From assembly GCF_946220915.1 (NCBI RefSeq), contig NZ_CAMIHH010000021.1:1-36403 (forward strand): a stretch of 36,403 bases of DNA. Reading direction: 5' to 3'. This DNA comes from an uncultured Flavobacterium sp. Lineage in GTDB: Bacteria > Bacteroidota > Bacteroidia > Flavobacteriales > Flavobacteriaceae. Made by a program: the position numbers and the translations under genes. The notes beneath the pieces were generated by a model. It searched no databases. It saw nothing but the letters and a program-made list of their open reading frames with translations, and was not told the DNA's origin. Positions 1-7,430 of this stretch are shown here, in pieces (the first letter of the stretch is position 1; each line of letters begins with the position of its first letter).

Positions 1-2
1 GT

Positions 3-293
3 TTAAAATTAAACTCTAAATCATTTGCACAAAATTACATATCAATAGTGCCTTTTGGTTTTGGTTTAGGAGCAGCAAAATATTTTACCGAAAACGGAGA
101 TGGAACCCTTAGCGAAAAGAAAGACTCATATGCAGTCACTTACTATCAAGGCGGAATATTATTTACTATTCAAAAAATAAACTTCGGAGTTTTTACTGGA
201 TTTGACGGAATGATTGATAAACAGAATGACTGGTTTTATCAAGGGAAACAATGGTTTTCCTTTGGTTTAGGATATAAGTTTAAAAATGACTAA
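3..293 (+). CDS. C-terminal fragment of a probable outer-membrane beta-barrel protein (cut by window edge)
   Basis: The reading frame is open from the first complete codon of the window to a TAA at 291-293, so this is the 3' end of a gene starting upstream. The 96 visible residues alternate hydrophobic and polar residues with many Gly and aromatic residues, and end in FGLGYKFKND. This resembles the closing strands of an outer-membrane barrel or a porin-like family. A GTG at 48 could be an internal start, but the frame stays open upstream of it, so a truncated view of a longer gene is more likely. No terminator is visible in the 35 bases before the convergent protease gene. The family cannot be named from this fragment. 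Confidence 0.6.
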   Translation, partial: LKLNSKSFAQNYISIVPFGFGLGAAKYFTENGDGTLSEKKDSYAVTYYQGGILFTIQKINFGVFTGFDGMIDKQNDWFYQGKQWFSFGLGYKFKND

Positions 294-328
294 AATCCTA
301 CCAACACAATATTGATATTTATAAATCA

Positions 329-1900
329 CTACTTCTCCAATACTGCCTTCAGCATATTATCCTCTTTCAGCAATAGCGAATAATACTCTTTGTCACCGAA
401 TAGCTGCCGCGCAAATTCAGCAGCAAGATAGCGATTAACCTTGTCTTTATGCCTGGCGAGGTTGAATACCAGGCCGTTCTTTCTCAGATAAGCGTCGTAG
501 GCATTGAAATATTTATCGGTTGAAACTACCTTTTCAGTAAGCTGTGCCACTGTAAGGCCTTTATACTGCTTCCTTTCCTTGTCTAACTGTTCGAACACAA
601 AGTAGCCTACAATACCGCTTTGCATCAGCAGGGCAAGCTGCTCGTCTCCATGCTTGCCATCCTGGGCCACAAACATATCCGGGATGATGCCACCCCCGCC
701 ATATACAATGCGCCCTTTAAGGGTTTTAAATTTCAGCGTATCGGCCACCTTAATGCTGTCGGCACTGTACAGCTCGCCACTCTCAAAACGCTTTTCAAAG
801 TCGCTGAAATATTTCTCACCGCCCTCAGCATAGCTGCGTTGTATTGAGCGCCCAGAAGGCGTGTAATACCTTGCCACGGTAAGCCTTACGGCGCTGCCGT
901 CGCCCAAGGGCATTTCACGCTGCACTAGGCCTTTGCCAAACGAGCGCCTGCCTACTATGGTACCACGGTCGTTATCCTGTATCGCCCCGGCCAGGATCTC
1001 GCTTGCAGAGGCACTGTTCTCATTGATCAGAATGTACACTTTGCCTGTTTCAAACAGCCCGCCCGAAGTCGCTTTTGTCACATCTTCACGGTTCTTTTTA
1101 TTACGGGTCTTTACGATTACCTGGCCATCGGGCAAAAGGTCGTCAGCAATTTCTACGGCTTTTTCCAGATAGCCGCCGCCGTTGTCGCGCAGGTCGATGA
1201 TAAGCGATTTAGCCCCTTGTTTTTTCAGCAATGCCAGTCCTGCCTTAAACTCATCGTAGGTAGTTTCGGCAAAGCGGTTGATCTTAACATACCCGGCAGC
1301 CGGGCCAACCATCACAGCGGCATCTACACTTTTAATCGGCACTACATCGCGGGTCACGCTCACGTTAAATTTTCGGTTTTCGCTCTTCCTGAAGACAGTA
1401 AGGTCGACCGTTGACCCTTCCTTGCCTTTTAGTTTTGAAAATAAGGTGTCATTTTGCAGCTTGCGCCCAAAAAGTTTGTCTTTCCCTGCAAACAGGATCC
1501 GGTCGCCGGCACGTATGCCTGCCTCCTCGGATGGCCCACCGGGTATCGGCTTGATAACGGCCACCGAATCCTTATACATATAAAAATTCACGCCAATCCC
1601 CACAAAGTCGCCCTTCATGCTCTCGGCTACCTGATCCATTTCATTTTTAGCAATATACACCGAGTGTGGGTCGAGCTTCTCAAGTATGCTGTTTACAGTC
1701 AGGTCTACAATGGAGTCGGTATCTACCGGGTCGATGTATTCGCTTTCAATAAAATCAATGAGCTTATTGAGCTTGCTTTTGTTCGAGCTGGAGATCATGC
1801 CACGGCGTTCGGCTGGAAAATTAAGGAAACTGCCCAGCAGCAAGCCAATGGCAAGCGCCAGTGAAAGTACTATGGGGAAATATATCTTTTTTATTTTCAT
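329..1900 (-). CDS. S41 family C-terminal processing peptidase (CtpA/Prc-like)
   Basis: This 523-aa protein is a serine protease of family S41, which cleaves near the C-termini of envelope proteins. It starts with a basic stretch and one hydrophobic segment (about residues 7-26), a signal anchor that would place the enzyme in the periplasm. A PDZ domain follows (about 85-175, with IPGGPSEEAGIRAGDRI), then the S41 catalytic core. The SASASE motif gives the likely nucleophile Ser298 and FGKG gives the general base Lys323. This 25-residue spacing is the usual one for the Ser/Lys dyad of the family. Residues after about 400 form a C-terminal extension. The ATG overlaps the stop of the upstream deaminase gene by 4 nt, implying translational coupling. 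Family assignment is firm; the substrate is unknown. Confidence 0.93.
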   Translation of the reverse strand: MKIKKIYFPIVLSLALAIGLLLGSFLNFPAERRGMISSSNKSKLNKLIDFIESEYIDPVDTDSIVDLTVNSILEKLDPHSVYIAKNEMDQVAESMKGDFVGIGVNFYMYKDSVAVIKPIPGGPSEEAGIRAGDRILFAGKDKLFGRKLQNDTLFSKLKGKEGSTVDLTVFRKSENRKFNVSVTRDVVPIKSVDAAVMVGPAAGYVKINRFAETTYDEFKAGLALLKKQGAKSLIIDLRDNGGGYLEKAVEIADDLLPDGQVIVKTRNKKNREDVTKATSGGLFETGKVYILINENSASASEILAGAIQDNDRGTIVGRRSFGKGLVQREMPLGDGSAVRLTVARYYTPSGRSIQRSYAEGGEKYFSDFEKRFESGELYSADSIKVADTLKFKTLKGRIVYGGGGIIPDMFVAQDGKHGDEQLALLMQSGIVGYFVFEQLDKERKQYKGLTVAQLTEKVVSTDKYFNAYDAYLRKNGLVFNLARHKDKVNRYLAAEFARQLFGDKEYYSLLLKEDNMLKAVLEK

Positions 1901-2334
1901 TGTATAGGATCAAGGTCTGCAAGCTGCCCTACCTCTACTCCGGCTTTTTCAAGAAACTCAATGCCAGAATTATCCTTGTAGGCTTCCTGGTAAACCACGC
2001 GCTTTATGCCCGACTGGTGTATCAGCTTGCTGCAGTCTTTACAGGGCGACATGGTAATGTAGAGTGTAGCGCCTTCGCAGGATTGTGTTGAACGGGCCAC
2101 TTTTAGTATTGCATTGGCTTCGGCGTGCAGCACATACCACTTGGTAAGGCCGGCATCATCTTCACAGCAATTTTCAAATCCCGACGGTGTCCCGTTATAG
2201 CCATCGGAAATGATCATCCTGTCTTTTACAATAATTGCGCCAACTTTGCGGCGCTGGCAATACGAGAGCTGCCCCCATTCGCGGGCGATCCGGAGATAGG
2301 CCCTGTCGTACTTATTTTGCTTTTGTTCTTTCAT
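1897..2334 (-). CDS. dCMP deaminase / ComEB-type zinc cytidine deaminase family protein
   Basis: This 145-aa protein belongs to the zinc-dependent cytidine/deoxycytidylate deaminase family. Deoxycytidylate deaminases convert dCMP to dUMP, feeding thymidylate synthesis. The zinc site is visible: His70 and catalytic Glu72 in HAEANAI, and Cys98 and Cys101 in PCKDC. The N-terminal segment with GYNGTPSGF and the Cys-rich ENCCEDD stretch is typical of dCMP deaminases rather than tRNA or riboflavin deaminases. The length fits single-domain bacterial enzymes. It lies 31 nt after the HupE/UreJ-like gene and overlaps the S41 protease start, so the three genes probably form one leftward unit. Exact substrate (dCMP or related) is inferred from the family. 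Confidence 0.88.
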   Translation of the reverse strand: MKEQKQNKYDRAYLRIAREWGQLSYCQRRKVGAIIVKDRMIISDGYNGTPSGFENCCEDDAGLTKWYVLHAEANAILKVARSTQSCEGATLYITMSPCKDCSKLIHQSGIKRVVYQEAYKDNSGIEFLEKAGVEVGQLADLDPIQ

Positions 2335-2365
2335 TTACTAATCCTGCCACATTACCCTGGGCTTT

Positions 2366-2962
2366 CTACTTCCAAATTTCACTTTCAATGATCATGGGCA
2401 CTACTACACCTGCCACAAAGGCCGATATGATAAGGATCCAGTCGCGCCTGGCAAACCTGAGGAATTCCTGCACCACGAACGACAGCAGCAGCATCGCCAT
2501 GACTACTATGATCTGTGCGGCCTCGATCCCTAAAGCAAATTCCAATACCGGCAGCAGCTTGTCGTCAGCCTTTGCCGGGAGCACTATTTTAAAATAGTTT
2601 GAAAAGCCAAGCCCGTGGATTATGCCGAAAAATAGCGTGGTTACCGATATAAAAGTCAGGTTATCGTCCTTACCGCCCGACTTTCTCGCCCATTTAAAGA
2701 TGTTGAAAAGCGCTGTAATCAAAATTGTTATTGGAATAAGGAATTCAATTACGGTACTGTCAGCCCTTACCACGCCAAATACGGAAAGTATCAGTGAAAG
2801 GGTGTGACCCACGGTAAAAAGCGTGGCCAGCACAAGCACCTTTTTCCAGTCCTTGAACGTATAGGGCAGGGAAAGCGCCATTAGGAACAGCACATGGTCA
2901 TAGCCATTGATATCGAGCACGTGCTTAAGGCCTATATTGAAGTAAAGCCAAAAATCTGACAT
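2366..2962 (-). CDS. HupE/UreJ family integral membrane protein
   Basis: This 198-aa polytopic membrane protein resembles the HupE/UreJ group, some members of which are nickel or cobalt permeases. Visible hallmarks are an N-terminal GLKHVLDINGYDHVLFL segment with clustered His and Asp, a second TVGHTLSL motif, and FFGIIHGLGFS further on. About five or six hydrophobic segments can be seen. The conserved His/Asp residues inside membrane segments suit metal coordination, but no hydrogenase or urease genes are nearby, so metal transport is only a family-based possibility. It heads the leftward set with the deaminase and S41 protease. A partial promoter-like TAAGTTTA lies upstream, but no full consensus is visible. 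Confidence 0.85.
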   Translation of the reverse strand: MSDFWLYFNIGLKHVLDINGYDHVLFLMALSLPYTFKDWKKVLVLATLFTVGHTLSLILSVFGVVRADSTVIEFLIPITILITALFNIFKWARKSGGKDDNLTFISVTTLFFGIIHGLGFSNYFKIVLPAKADDKLLPVLEFALGIEAAQIIVVMAMLLLSFVVQEFLRFARRDWILIISAFVAGVVVPMIIESEIWK

Positions 2963-3085
2963 GGTACAAATTCGTTTAAAATGTAAACTTACATCATTTT
3001 TATGAACTATTTTCAGGGTGGCATGGCTATAACGCCCGATAAGTCAAAAATCTTATAAAAAATTATATCGGGCTGAAATATAAAG

Positions 3086-3093
3086 TATATTTG
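3086..3093 (+). promoter_or_regulatory. -7 element TATATTTG for the TerB-like gene
   Basis: A perfect match to the Bacteroidota -7 consensus TAnnTTTG ends 23 nt before the ATG at 3117. No TTG -33 element is visible at 17-23 nt upstream, so only the -7 half is supported. Confidence 0.55.
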
Positions 3094-3116
3094 CACCAAA
3101 TTTTAACAGATACAAT

Positions 3117-3548
3117 ATGTCAATTTCAGATCTATTTGATAGCGGTTTCAAGGACAGGAACAAAGGGCACTTTTCTGCTATCGTAAGGGTTGCCATGGAG
3201 AACGGGCACCTTAGCACGGAAGAAAGGCTTTTCCTTGATAAGCTTGCCAAACAGCTTGAAATTACGCCTGAAGAGTATGCGGAAATACTCGAAAACCCCA
3301 TGAGGTACCCCATTAACCCGCCGCACCTGCACGTGCAGCGCCTGGAGCGCCTTTATGACCTTTCGAGGATGGTATATGCCGACCATATACTCGGGCCAAA
3401 GCAAAAAGAGATACTTACCCGATTTGCACTTGCCCTTGGCTTTACACCGGGCAACGTAAACTATATTGTTGACAAGGCATTGTCGCTTTTGGTAATGAAT
3501 GTTGACGGTGATACATTTGTATACGAGATGCAGCACATGAATAAGTAA
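3117..3548 (+). CDS. TerB-like helical protein
   Basis: This 143-aa protein is predicted to be mostly alpha-helical and acidic. Two related halves can be seen: a segment with AMENGHLSTEERLFLDKLA (about 25-45) and a later one with YADHILGPKQKEILTRFA (about 88-108). Both have the helix-acidic loop-helix pattern of TerB-like domains (ADG/G.l...E...l..la). TerB-like proteins are often called tellurite resistance proteins, but no other ter genes are present, so that role should not be assumed. It has no signal peptide or membrane segment and is probably cytosolic. The gene stands alone, with a -7 promoter element before it and a strong terminator after it. The name rests on pattern similarity only. 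Confidence 0.65.
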   Translation: MSISDLFDSGFKDRNKGHFSAIVRVAMENGHLSTEERLFLDKLAKQLEITPEEYAEILENPMRYPINPPHLHVQRLERLYDLSRMVYADHILGPKQKEILTRFALALGFTPGNVNYIVDKALSLLVMNVDGDTFVYEMQHMNK

Positions 3549-3569
3549 TATGATACTTTTATAAATATG

Positions 3570-3600
3570 AAAGTCCCATGTTTGCGCATGGGACTTTTTT
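3570..3600 (+). terminator. Rho-independent terminator after the TerB-like gene
   Basis: An 11-bp perfect stem (AAAGTCCCATG / CATGGGACTTT) with a 6-nt loop is followed by a run of T. It lies about 20 nt after the TerB-like stop codon. Confidence 0.9.
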
Positions 3601-3605
3601 GTTAA

Positions 3606-3740
3606 CCTCACCCCCAACCCCTCTCCAAAGATGAGGGGAGCAGGAAACGGCGAGTTGTAAACATTTCGGTATTATAAAATCTGCACACAATCCGTATGAG
3701 TGAAGCTCCTCCCTCTCCTTTGGAGGGTGCTGGGGAGAGG
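3606..3740. repeat. Intergenic palindromic repeat, CTCACCCC-type (family B), two inverted ends
   Basis: The left end (3606-3640) reads CTCACCCCCAACCCCTCTCC followed by AAAGATGAGGGGAG. The right end (3703-3740) is the same kind of sequence in inverse orientation (CTCTCCTTTGGAGGG...GGGGAGAGG). The whole forms a long imperfect palindrome between two convergent genes. Related copies occur at 6795-6895 and 12047-12112. It contains no believable gene. Confidence 0.7.
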
Positions 3741-3743
3741 CTG

Positions 3744-4754
3744 CTACCTCGGGTATTTCCCCATGAACTCCTCTGCTTTCTCCACCATGTTGGCGCTTCC
3801 GCAGAAGAACGGTACGCGCTGGTGCAGCTCTGTAGGCTGTATTTCCATGATGCGCCCAAAACCGTCTGATGCTTTTCCGCGTGCCTGCTCGGCCAGGAAC
3901 GCCATCGGGTTGCATTCGTACAGCAGCCTTAGCTTGCCATTAGGTGCCTTGGAACTGGTAGGGTAAATGTATATGCCGCCCTTGATCATGTTGCGGTGGA
4001 TGTCGCTTACCAGGCTGCCGATATAGCGCGAGGTGTACGGCCTGTCGCCTTCTTCAAGCTGGCAGTATTTGATGTAGTCCTTCACCCCTTGCGGGAAATG
4101 CACATAGTTGCCCTCATTTATAGAGTAGATGTTGCCATCTTTCGGGAATTTAAGATCAGGATGGGAAAGATAGAAGGTACCAATGGCCGGGTTTAACGTA
4201 AAGCCGTTCACGCCGTTGCCGGTAGTATATACGAGCATTGTCGACGTACCGTAAATAACATAGCCCGCAGCCACCTGGTTATCGCCTGGCTGCAGGAAAT
4301 CCTCAAGCGTTACAGGCGTTCCCACCGGCGTTACCCTGCGGTACACCGAAAAGATAGTCCCTACTGAAACATTCACGTCGATGTTGGAAGAGCCGTCGAG
4401 CGGGTCGATAAGTACCACATATTTGTTGTTATGCGCACCGTCATGGCCCTGAATGGTAAGAAAGTCATTGTTCTCCTCGGAAGCGATGCCGCATACGATC
4501 TCGCGGTTGATGAGCGTTTGCATGAAGATCTCGTTGGCATAAACGTCGAGTTTCTGCTGGTCCTCGCCCTGCACGTTCTGCTCGCCGAACTTGCCTATGA
4601 TGTCTACCAATCCGGCTTTGTTCACCTTGTAGTTAACCACTTTGGCGGCAAGCCTTATCGAATTGATGAGCCGGGACAGCTCGCCTGAAGAATATTTGAA
4701 GTCTTCCTGCTTCTCGATGATGAACTCGCCTAATGTCTTATTTCTTTCTTCCAT
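3744..4754 (-). CDS. fbp: Fructose-1,6-bisphosphatase class 1
   Basis: This enzyme hydrolyses fructose-1,6-bisphosphate to fructose-6-phosphate in gluconeogenesis in the cytosol. The chosen start gives 336 aa, the normal length for class 1 enzymes, beginning MEERNKTLGEF. A longer frame upstream (to 4826) would add 24 residues that do not look like the family and would run through the probable promoter. Metal and substrate site motifs visible include ASEEN with the acidic metal ligand, and VLIDPLDGSSNIDVNVSVGT with the Asp-Pro-Leu-Asp-Gly-Ser signature. Further on, YIGSLVSDIHRN and the KLRLLYECNPMAFLAEQA segment near the C-terminus are typical of the family. It is a single-gene unit, divergent from the GNAT gene. 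Confidence 0.96.
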   Translation of the reverse strand: MEERNKTLGEFIIEKQEDFKYSSGELSRLINSIRLAAKVVNYKVNKAGLVDIIGKFGEQNVQGEDQQKLDVYANEIFMQTLINREIVCGIASEENNDFLTIQGHDGAHNNKYVVLIDPLDGSSNIDVNVSVGTIFSVYRRVTPVGTPVTLEDFLQPGDNQVAAGYVIYGTSTMLVYTTGNGVNGFTLNPAIGTFYLSHPDLKFPKDGNIYSINEGNYVHFPQGVKDYIKYCQLEEGDRPYTSRYIGSLVSDIHRNMIKGGIYIYPTSSKAPNGKLRLLYECNPMAFLAEQARGKASDGFGRIMEIQPTELHQRVPFFCGSANMVEKAEEFMGKYPR

Positions 4755-4843
4755 TACGAAAACGTTATAGTTGTGTTGAGGGCACAAATATCGAAATTTT
4801 TGTGATATGAAACCGAAACTTATCATTAAACATTTTTTAAGTG

Positions 4844-4851
4844 TATTTTTG
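4844..4851 (+). promoter_or_regulatory. -7 element TATTTTTG for the GNAT gene
   Basis: A perfect TAnnTTTG match ends 22 nt before the ATG at 4874. A clear -33 TTG at the expected spacing is not visible. Confidence 0.5.
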
Positions 4852-4873
4852 AGCCAATCTTACAGCAACAGCA

Positions 4874-5347
4874 ATGATTATCCGCCACGGAACGATTGAA
4901 GACATGCCCGCAGTACTGGGCCTCATTAAAGAGCTGGCCACATTCGAGAAAGAACCTGATGCAGTAGTGGTAACGGTAGGCGAACTGGTGCGCGACGGCT
5001 TTGGCGACAACCCGCTATTCCATACATTTGTAGCTGAGTGTGATGGGAAGGTAATTGCGATGGCGCTCTTCTATTACCGCTATTCGACATGGAAAGGGAA
5101 AACGATCCACCTCGAGGACCTGATCGTGATGGAGGAAAAACGGGGCACAGGTGCCGGAAGCGCGCTGTACAAAGAGGTTATAAGGTTTGCAAAAGCACAG
5201 GGCGTACGGCGTGTAGAATGGGTGGTACTCAACTGGAACACCCACGCCATTGAATTTTACGAACGTTCGGGAGCAACGATATTGCAGGACTGGCTGACGG
5301 TGCAGATGAATGAGGAGGGCATTACAAAGTTTACGTTGGATCTATAG
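4874..5347 (+). CDS. GNAT family N-acetyltransferase, diamine/SSAT-like
   Basis: This 157-aa protein is a single GNAT domain that transfers acetyl from acetyl-CoA to an amine. The sequence pattern is that of the spermidine/spermine acetyltransferase (SSAT)-like subgroup: an early KELATFEKEP segment, a central YYRYSTWKGKTIHLEDLIV strand, the acetyl-CoA loop EKRGTGAGSALYKE (about 92-105), and a late VLNWNTHAIEFYERSGA segment with the usual Asn and Tyr. A polyamine or diamine substrate is therefore the best guess, but thialysine and other small amines are also acetylated by relatives. It is divergent from fbp and has its own -7 element. It is not obviously in an operon with lysC, as a 200-bp repeat-containing gap follows. 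Confidence 0.85.
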   Translation: MIIRHGTIEDMPAVLGLIKELATFEKEPDAVVVTVGELVRDGFGDNPLFHTFVAECDGKVIAMALFYYRYSTWKGKTIHLEDLIVMEEKRGTGAGSALYKEVIRFAKAQGVRRVEWVVLNWNTHAIEFYERSGATILQDWLTVQMNEEGITKFTLDL

Positions 5348-5352
5348 TAGGA

Positions 5353-5526
5353 TTTTAACCACAAAGTGCACAAAGGTCTTTCACGGAGAGCACAAGGTTG
5401 CATGAATAATATTTCCGCTGTAAGCGGGGGGCACAAAGCAGCCTGCCTTGTGAACTTTGTCCACTGATTTGGCGACCAGCTTTGTGTCCCTTGTGAAAAA
5501 AACTTTGTGCCTTTGTGGTAAAAAAT
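5353..5526. repeat. Intergenic palindromic repeat, AACCACAAAG-type (family A), copy 1
   Basis: The ends are inverted repeats: AACCACAAAGTGCACAAAGG at the left and its approximate reverse complement (CTTTGTGCCTTTGTGGT, preceded by GTGAAAAAAA) at the right. Inside is a small CCGC/GCGG hairpin followed by GGCACAAAGCAGCCT, also present in copy 2 at 15331-15454. A third relative lies at 29950-30058. No coding potential is visible. Confidence 0.75.
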
Positions 5527-5548
5527 AGATAATAATTATTTCGGTTTT

Positions 5549-6802
5549 ATGAAAGTATTCAAATTCGGGGGCGCATCGGTAAAGGATGCCGACGGTATCA
5601 AAAATGTATATGAAGTATTGCAGCAGGTAGGGCACGACGATGTGCTCCTTGTCATTTCGGCCATGGGCAAAACGACCAATGCGCTGGAGGTGGTTATAAA
5701 AGATTATGTATCTAAATCACCCGAACTGCAATCGGCACTACAAGAAGTGAAAAAGTACCACAACCAGATACTCATCGACCTTTTTGATGATGACAAGCAT
5801 CCTGTATACCTAGCGGTAAATGCGATTTTTGCCGACCTTGAAAGCTTCCTGAAGAATAATAAGTCGCCCAACTACAATTTTGTATATGACCAGATAGTTA
5901 GCCAGGGTGAAATGATTTCGACGACCATAGTAAGCCATTACTTCAACTACCGTGGATTGACGAACCAATGGCTCGATGTGCGCGACTTCATAAAAACGGA
6001 TAACACGTACCGTGATGCCATAGTGGATTGGGAACAGACACAAAAGCTGATCCCGAAGAATGTAAAAAAGAAAAACCTTAATATCACACAGGGCTTTTTG
6101 GGTTCTGATGAAAATAATTTTACCACAACTCTCGGGCGCGAAGGATCTGATTATACGGCTGCCATTTTCGCCTACTGCCTGGATGCCGAAAGCGTAACCA
6201 TCTGGAAAGACGTACCGGGCGTGCTTAATGCCGACCCACGCTATTTTGAGAATGCCGTGCTCCTCAACCAGATATCCTACCGCGAGGCGATAGAGCTGGC
6301 GTTCTACGGGGCAACAGTGATTCACCCAAAGACGTTGCAGCCTTTGCAGAAAAAGGAAATACCGCTCTACGTAAAATCGTTCGTAAACCCGTTGCTCCCG
6401 GGCACTTCGGTTAGCAAGGGCACCGACCTTGAGCCGCACGCCCCCTGCTTCATCGTAAAGAAAGACCAATTGCTGATATCGTTATCATCTCTTGATTTTT
6501 CATTCATCATGGAAGAAAACATCAGTGAGATATTCTCATTACTTCATAAATATAAAATGAAGGTGCACCTGATCCAAAATTCGGCCATAAGCTTCTCAGT
6601 GTGCGTGGACGATAAATTCGGCAATTTCCAGGAATTGAAAAGTATCCTGTCCAAAAAGTTCAAAGTAACCTACAACGACAATGTTTCGCTGTATACTATC
6701 AGGCATTTCAATGAAAGGTCTGCCGATGCCGTGGCTAAAGGTAAAGAAGTACTGGTACGTCAGGTGAGCAGGGAGACGATGCAGGTAATAACAGCCCCCT
6801 AA
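5549..6802 (+). CDS. lysC: Aspartate kinase (monofunctional)
   Basis: This 417-aa enzyme phosphorylates aspartate, the first step of the lysine, threonine, methionine and diaminopimelate pathway. The N-terminal nucleotide-binding signature KFGGASV (residues 5-11, Ala where many enzymes have Thr) is visible, followed by the kinase core with TQGFLGSDENNFTTTLGREGSDYTAA and the WKDVPGVLNADPR segment. Residues from about 305 on look like ACT-type regulatory domains (LSSLDFSFIMEENISEIFSLLHKYKMKVHLIQ), so feedback control is expected. No homoserine dehydrogenase domain is fused. The final codons, GCC CCC TAA, lie inside an intergenic repeat, so the extreme C-terminus seems to have been replaced. It stands alone between repeat-rich gaps. 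Confidence 0.93.
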   Translation: MKVFKFGGASVKDADGIKNVYEVLQQVGHDDVLLVISAMGKTTNALEVVIKDYVSKSPELQSALQEVKKYHNQILIDLFDDDKHPVYLAVNAIFADLESFLKNNKSPNYNFVYDQIVSQGEMISTTIVSHYFNYRGLTNQWLDVRDFIKTDNTYRDAIVDWEQTQKLIPKNVKKKNLNITQGFLGSDENNFTTTLGREGSDYTAAIFAYCLDAESVTIWKDVPGVLNADPRYFENAVLLNQISYREAIELAFYGATVIHPKTLQPLQKKEIPLYVKSFVNPLLPGTSVSKGTDLEPHAPCFIVKKDQLLISLSSLDFSFIMEENISEIFSLLHKYKMKVHLIQNSAISFSVCVDDKFGNFQELKSILSKKFKVTYNDNVSLYTIRHFNERSADAVAKGKEVLVRQVSRETMQVITAP

Positions 6803-6895
6803 CCCCCAAAGGGGAAATAAGTTCCACTCTTACCGTATAGTCCTCACCCCCAACCCCCTCTCCGAAGGAGAAGGGGCAGCTACACTCTTGCCGAA
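6795..6895. repeat. Intergenic repeat, CCCCCTAACCCCC and CTCACCCC types (family B)
   Basis: Begins with GCCCCCTAACCCCCAAAGGGG, overlapping the lysC stop codon. It continues into TATAGTCCTCACCCCCAACC, an AGGAGAAGGGG palindromic arm and ACACTCTTGCCGA. The second part closely matches 12047-12112. No gene is visible in the 177-bp gap it occupies. Confidence 0.75.
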
Positions 6896-6979
6896 GTAGC
6901 AGGGTTAAGGGATACGTGTATCTGTGATTTTGTTTTGCAGTTGGATGATTACCTTCGCTACATTCTTTCTTACGGTTTC

Positions 6980-7381
6980 TTAAGACTTAAGGTATGCCAG
7001 GTATTTCAGGATGTCTTTGCGGCGTGAGGGTGTCAGGGCTTCAAAGACTTCTTCAAGTTTGTGCCTTTTCAATTCTGCCAGCAGCACCTCATTCATTTCA
7101 TAATCGTTTTCCACGGGTGTGAAGTCCTGTTCGATCTCAAACCTGGCTATATCGCCCACGGCTGCCTCCCCGCCCTCCAGCATAGGGATATTGACAAACA
7201 GGCGGTAGGGGGCGTCCTTTACTGGTACAAGCGTCTGCCGGAAAGCGTGGCCGTTAATGGTGCATGTAATACGGATGTAGCCTTTCACCGGCTGCATTGC
7301 ATCGGTAATATCCTTTGGGACATCTACAGCGGCATTGATGCCGGTTTTGTATATTTTGGCGGTGAAATGGTGCATACCCAA
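6980..7381 (-). CDS. DUF1905 / YdeI (OmpD-associated)-like protein
   Basis: This 133-aa protein has an N-terminal small beta-barrel-like region (about 1-85: FTAKIYKTGINAAVDVPKD, then TCTINGHAFRQTLVPV) matching the DUF1905 type. A C-terminal helical segment (about 95-133) contains LTPSRRKDILKYLAYLKS, the pattern of the YdeI/OmpD-associated group, in which it is usually EAKKPETRARRI-like. Some relatives have been linked to protection against peptides, but the function is not settled. There is no signal peptide, so it is probably cytosolic. It is transcribed toward lysC and diverges from the 343-aa unknown gene. The start could also be Met3. Confidence 0.75.
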   Translation of the reverse strand: MGMHHFTAKIYKTGINAAVDVPKDITDAMQPVKGYIRITCTINGHAFRQTLVPVKDAPYRLFVNIPMLEGGEAAVGDIARFEIEQDFTPVENDYEMNEVLLAELKRHKLEEVFEALTPSRRKDILKYLAYLKS

Positions 7382-7430
7382 AAATAAACAATTCCCAATT
7401 CACTTATTGTAAGGTAACTCAAATTTCAAT

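Noticed and set aside
3117..3548. Tellurite resistance operon
   Set aside because: Only a single TerB-like gene is present with its own terminator; no terC, terD or terZ-like genes are near.
4755..4826. A 24-residue N-terminal extension of fructose-bisphosphatase
   Set aside because: The extension is not like the family and the shorter form has the normal length.
5810..6469. A 219-codon open frame on the minus strand inside lysC
   Set aside because: Antisense to the aspartate kinase core; no independent support.
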